The notes under the pieces: model-generated
Databases searched by the model: none
What the model was told of the DNA's origin: nothing
The model's input: only the letters and a program-made list of their open reading frames with translations
Source: DAOUKH01 sp964291475
GTDB taxonomy: Bacteria; Chloroflexota; Dehalococcoidia; SHYB01
Assembly (NCBI GenBank): GCA_964291475.2
Contig: OZ220079.1
Span: 1-64,000 of the forward strand
Length of the DNA stretch: 64,000 nucleotides
Reading direction: 5' to 3'
Position numbers and translations under genes: made by a program
In this document: in pieces, positions 63,689 to 64,000 of the stretch
How the letters are laid out: each line of letters opens with the position of its first letter
Position numbering within the stretch: position 1 is the first letter of the stretch

Positions 63689-64000
63689 CTATTCCGTTTC
63701 CGCTTCGTCCGCGGCTGCGTCTTTTTCTTCTTGGCCCAACAGCGCCCGCAGCGCGGAGAGGTCCTTCACCGGCTCGGCGCCGGCCCTTCGCGGCCTCTCC
63801 AGTTCGGCTTCCTCGCCTTCAGTCTCCTCGCGCGCCGGCGGCTCGTCGTCCGGCGCGAACGACCGAGGCAGCGACAGGACGTCGACTTCCGCGTCGGCCT
63901 CGTCGGCGAGCGCGGCCACCTCGGCATCCTCCTCGGTGGTGGGGATGCCGAGCACGTCGAGGCGTTCGTTCAGCTCATCGAGCGACTTCTGCCCGAAGTT
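63689..64000 (-). CDS. rpoA: DNA-directed RNA polymerase alpha subunit, C-terminal part, with acidic tail
   Basis: The window edge cuts the gene. The first visible residues, NFGQKSLDELNERLDVLGIP, are the last helices of the alpha C-terminal domain that contacts promoter DNA and activators. Normally the protein ends soon after this point. Here about 83 more residues follow, rich in Glu, Asp and Ala with a few arginines and prolines (PRSFAPDDEPPAREE and ELERPRRAGAE), before the stop. The gene is first of the visible rpoA-rplQ-truA-rplM-rpsI run. Frame is sure; the tail's role is unknown. Confidence 0.94.
   Translation of the reverse strand, partial: NFGQKSLDELNERLDVLGIPTTEEDAEVAALADEADAEVDVLSLPRSFAPDDEPPAREETEGEEAELERPRRAGAEPVKDLSALRALLGQEEKDAAADEAETE

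Overview
The window is about 64 kb of GC-rich bacterial chromosome, densely packed with short operons on both strands. The gene content is a housekeeping backbone plus many acyl-CoA catabolism genes: four acyl-CoA dehydrogenases, two crotonases, a thiolase-like/DUF35 pair, several short-chain dehydrogenases, amidohydrolases, a K+-type membrane pyrophosphatase, and an operon rpoA-rplQ-truA-rplM-rpsI. This mix, together with dispersed GC-rich palindromes and frequent TTG/GTG starts, fits a Chloroflexota genome of the Dehalococcoidia/SAR202 kind. That placement is inference from gene content, not from a marker search. Two probable single-base homopolymer losses (mutS start; a methyltransferase) suggest either an assembled draft/metagenome or two decaying genes.

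Layout. 1-5.4 kb: a clipped mutS start, a repeat-rich gap, a DUF35/thiolase-like pair (minus), degV, a structured gap, a crotonase and lipB. 5.4-13.1 kb: an MFS carrier, an alpha/beta hydrolase, an MBL-fold hydrolase, a frameshifted methyltransferase, the relic of a FitA/VapC-type toxin-antitoxin pair, hppA behind a strong hairpin, and a second MFS carrier. 13.1-25.5 kb: aroE, aldo/keto reductase, ruvX, crotonase, SDR, acyl-CoA dehydrogenase, D-aminoacylase-like amidohydrolase, hotdog thioesterase, gmk, gltX, two uncharacterised genes and a D-2-hydroxyacid dehydrogenase.

25.6-38.8 kb: a lone plus-strand SDR and then a long minus-strand block. That block holds two acyl-CoA dehydrogenases flanking a tiny YHS-like protein, four adjacent dimeric alpha/beta-barrel genes (six domains), an SRPBCC protein and an amidohydrolase; then a VWA protein, a HEAT-repeat protein and the TldE/TldD protease pair. 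38.9-45.4 kb: nth, argC, tRNA-Glu(TTC), an EVE-domain protein, a membrane Fe-S oxidoreductase that could take electrons from the acyl-CoA dehydrogenases, a GDPD-family phosphodiesterase and a SirB1-like protein. 45.8-51.0 kb: a TPP enzyme, a small zinc-ribbon membrane protein, an MBL hydrolase, a PPOX-family protein, a zinc alcohol dehydrogenase and mutM.

51.0-60.4 kb: the methyl-cycle operon mtnA-mtnP-rhodanese-ahcY-metK, then phosphohexomutase, PGI/PMI and another acyl-CoA dehydrogenase. It is preceded by a promoter, a structured leader that resembles a divergent S-box (SAM) aptamer and an intrinsic terminator. 60.4-64 kb: a 271-bp tandem duplication and the rpoA/ribosomal operon, in which both L13 and the RNA polymerase alpha subunit carry unusual charged C-terminal tails.

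The most interesting items are the divergent SAM-type leader, the alpha/beta-barrel cluster within the catabolic block, the histone-H1-like tail on L13 with the acidic tail on RpoA, the Ltp2-like thiolase/DUF35 pair that lacks the usual nucleophile, and an exchangeable-stem palindrome family.
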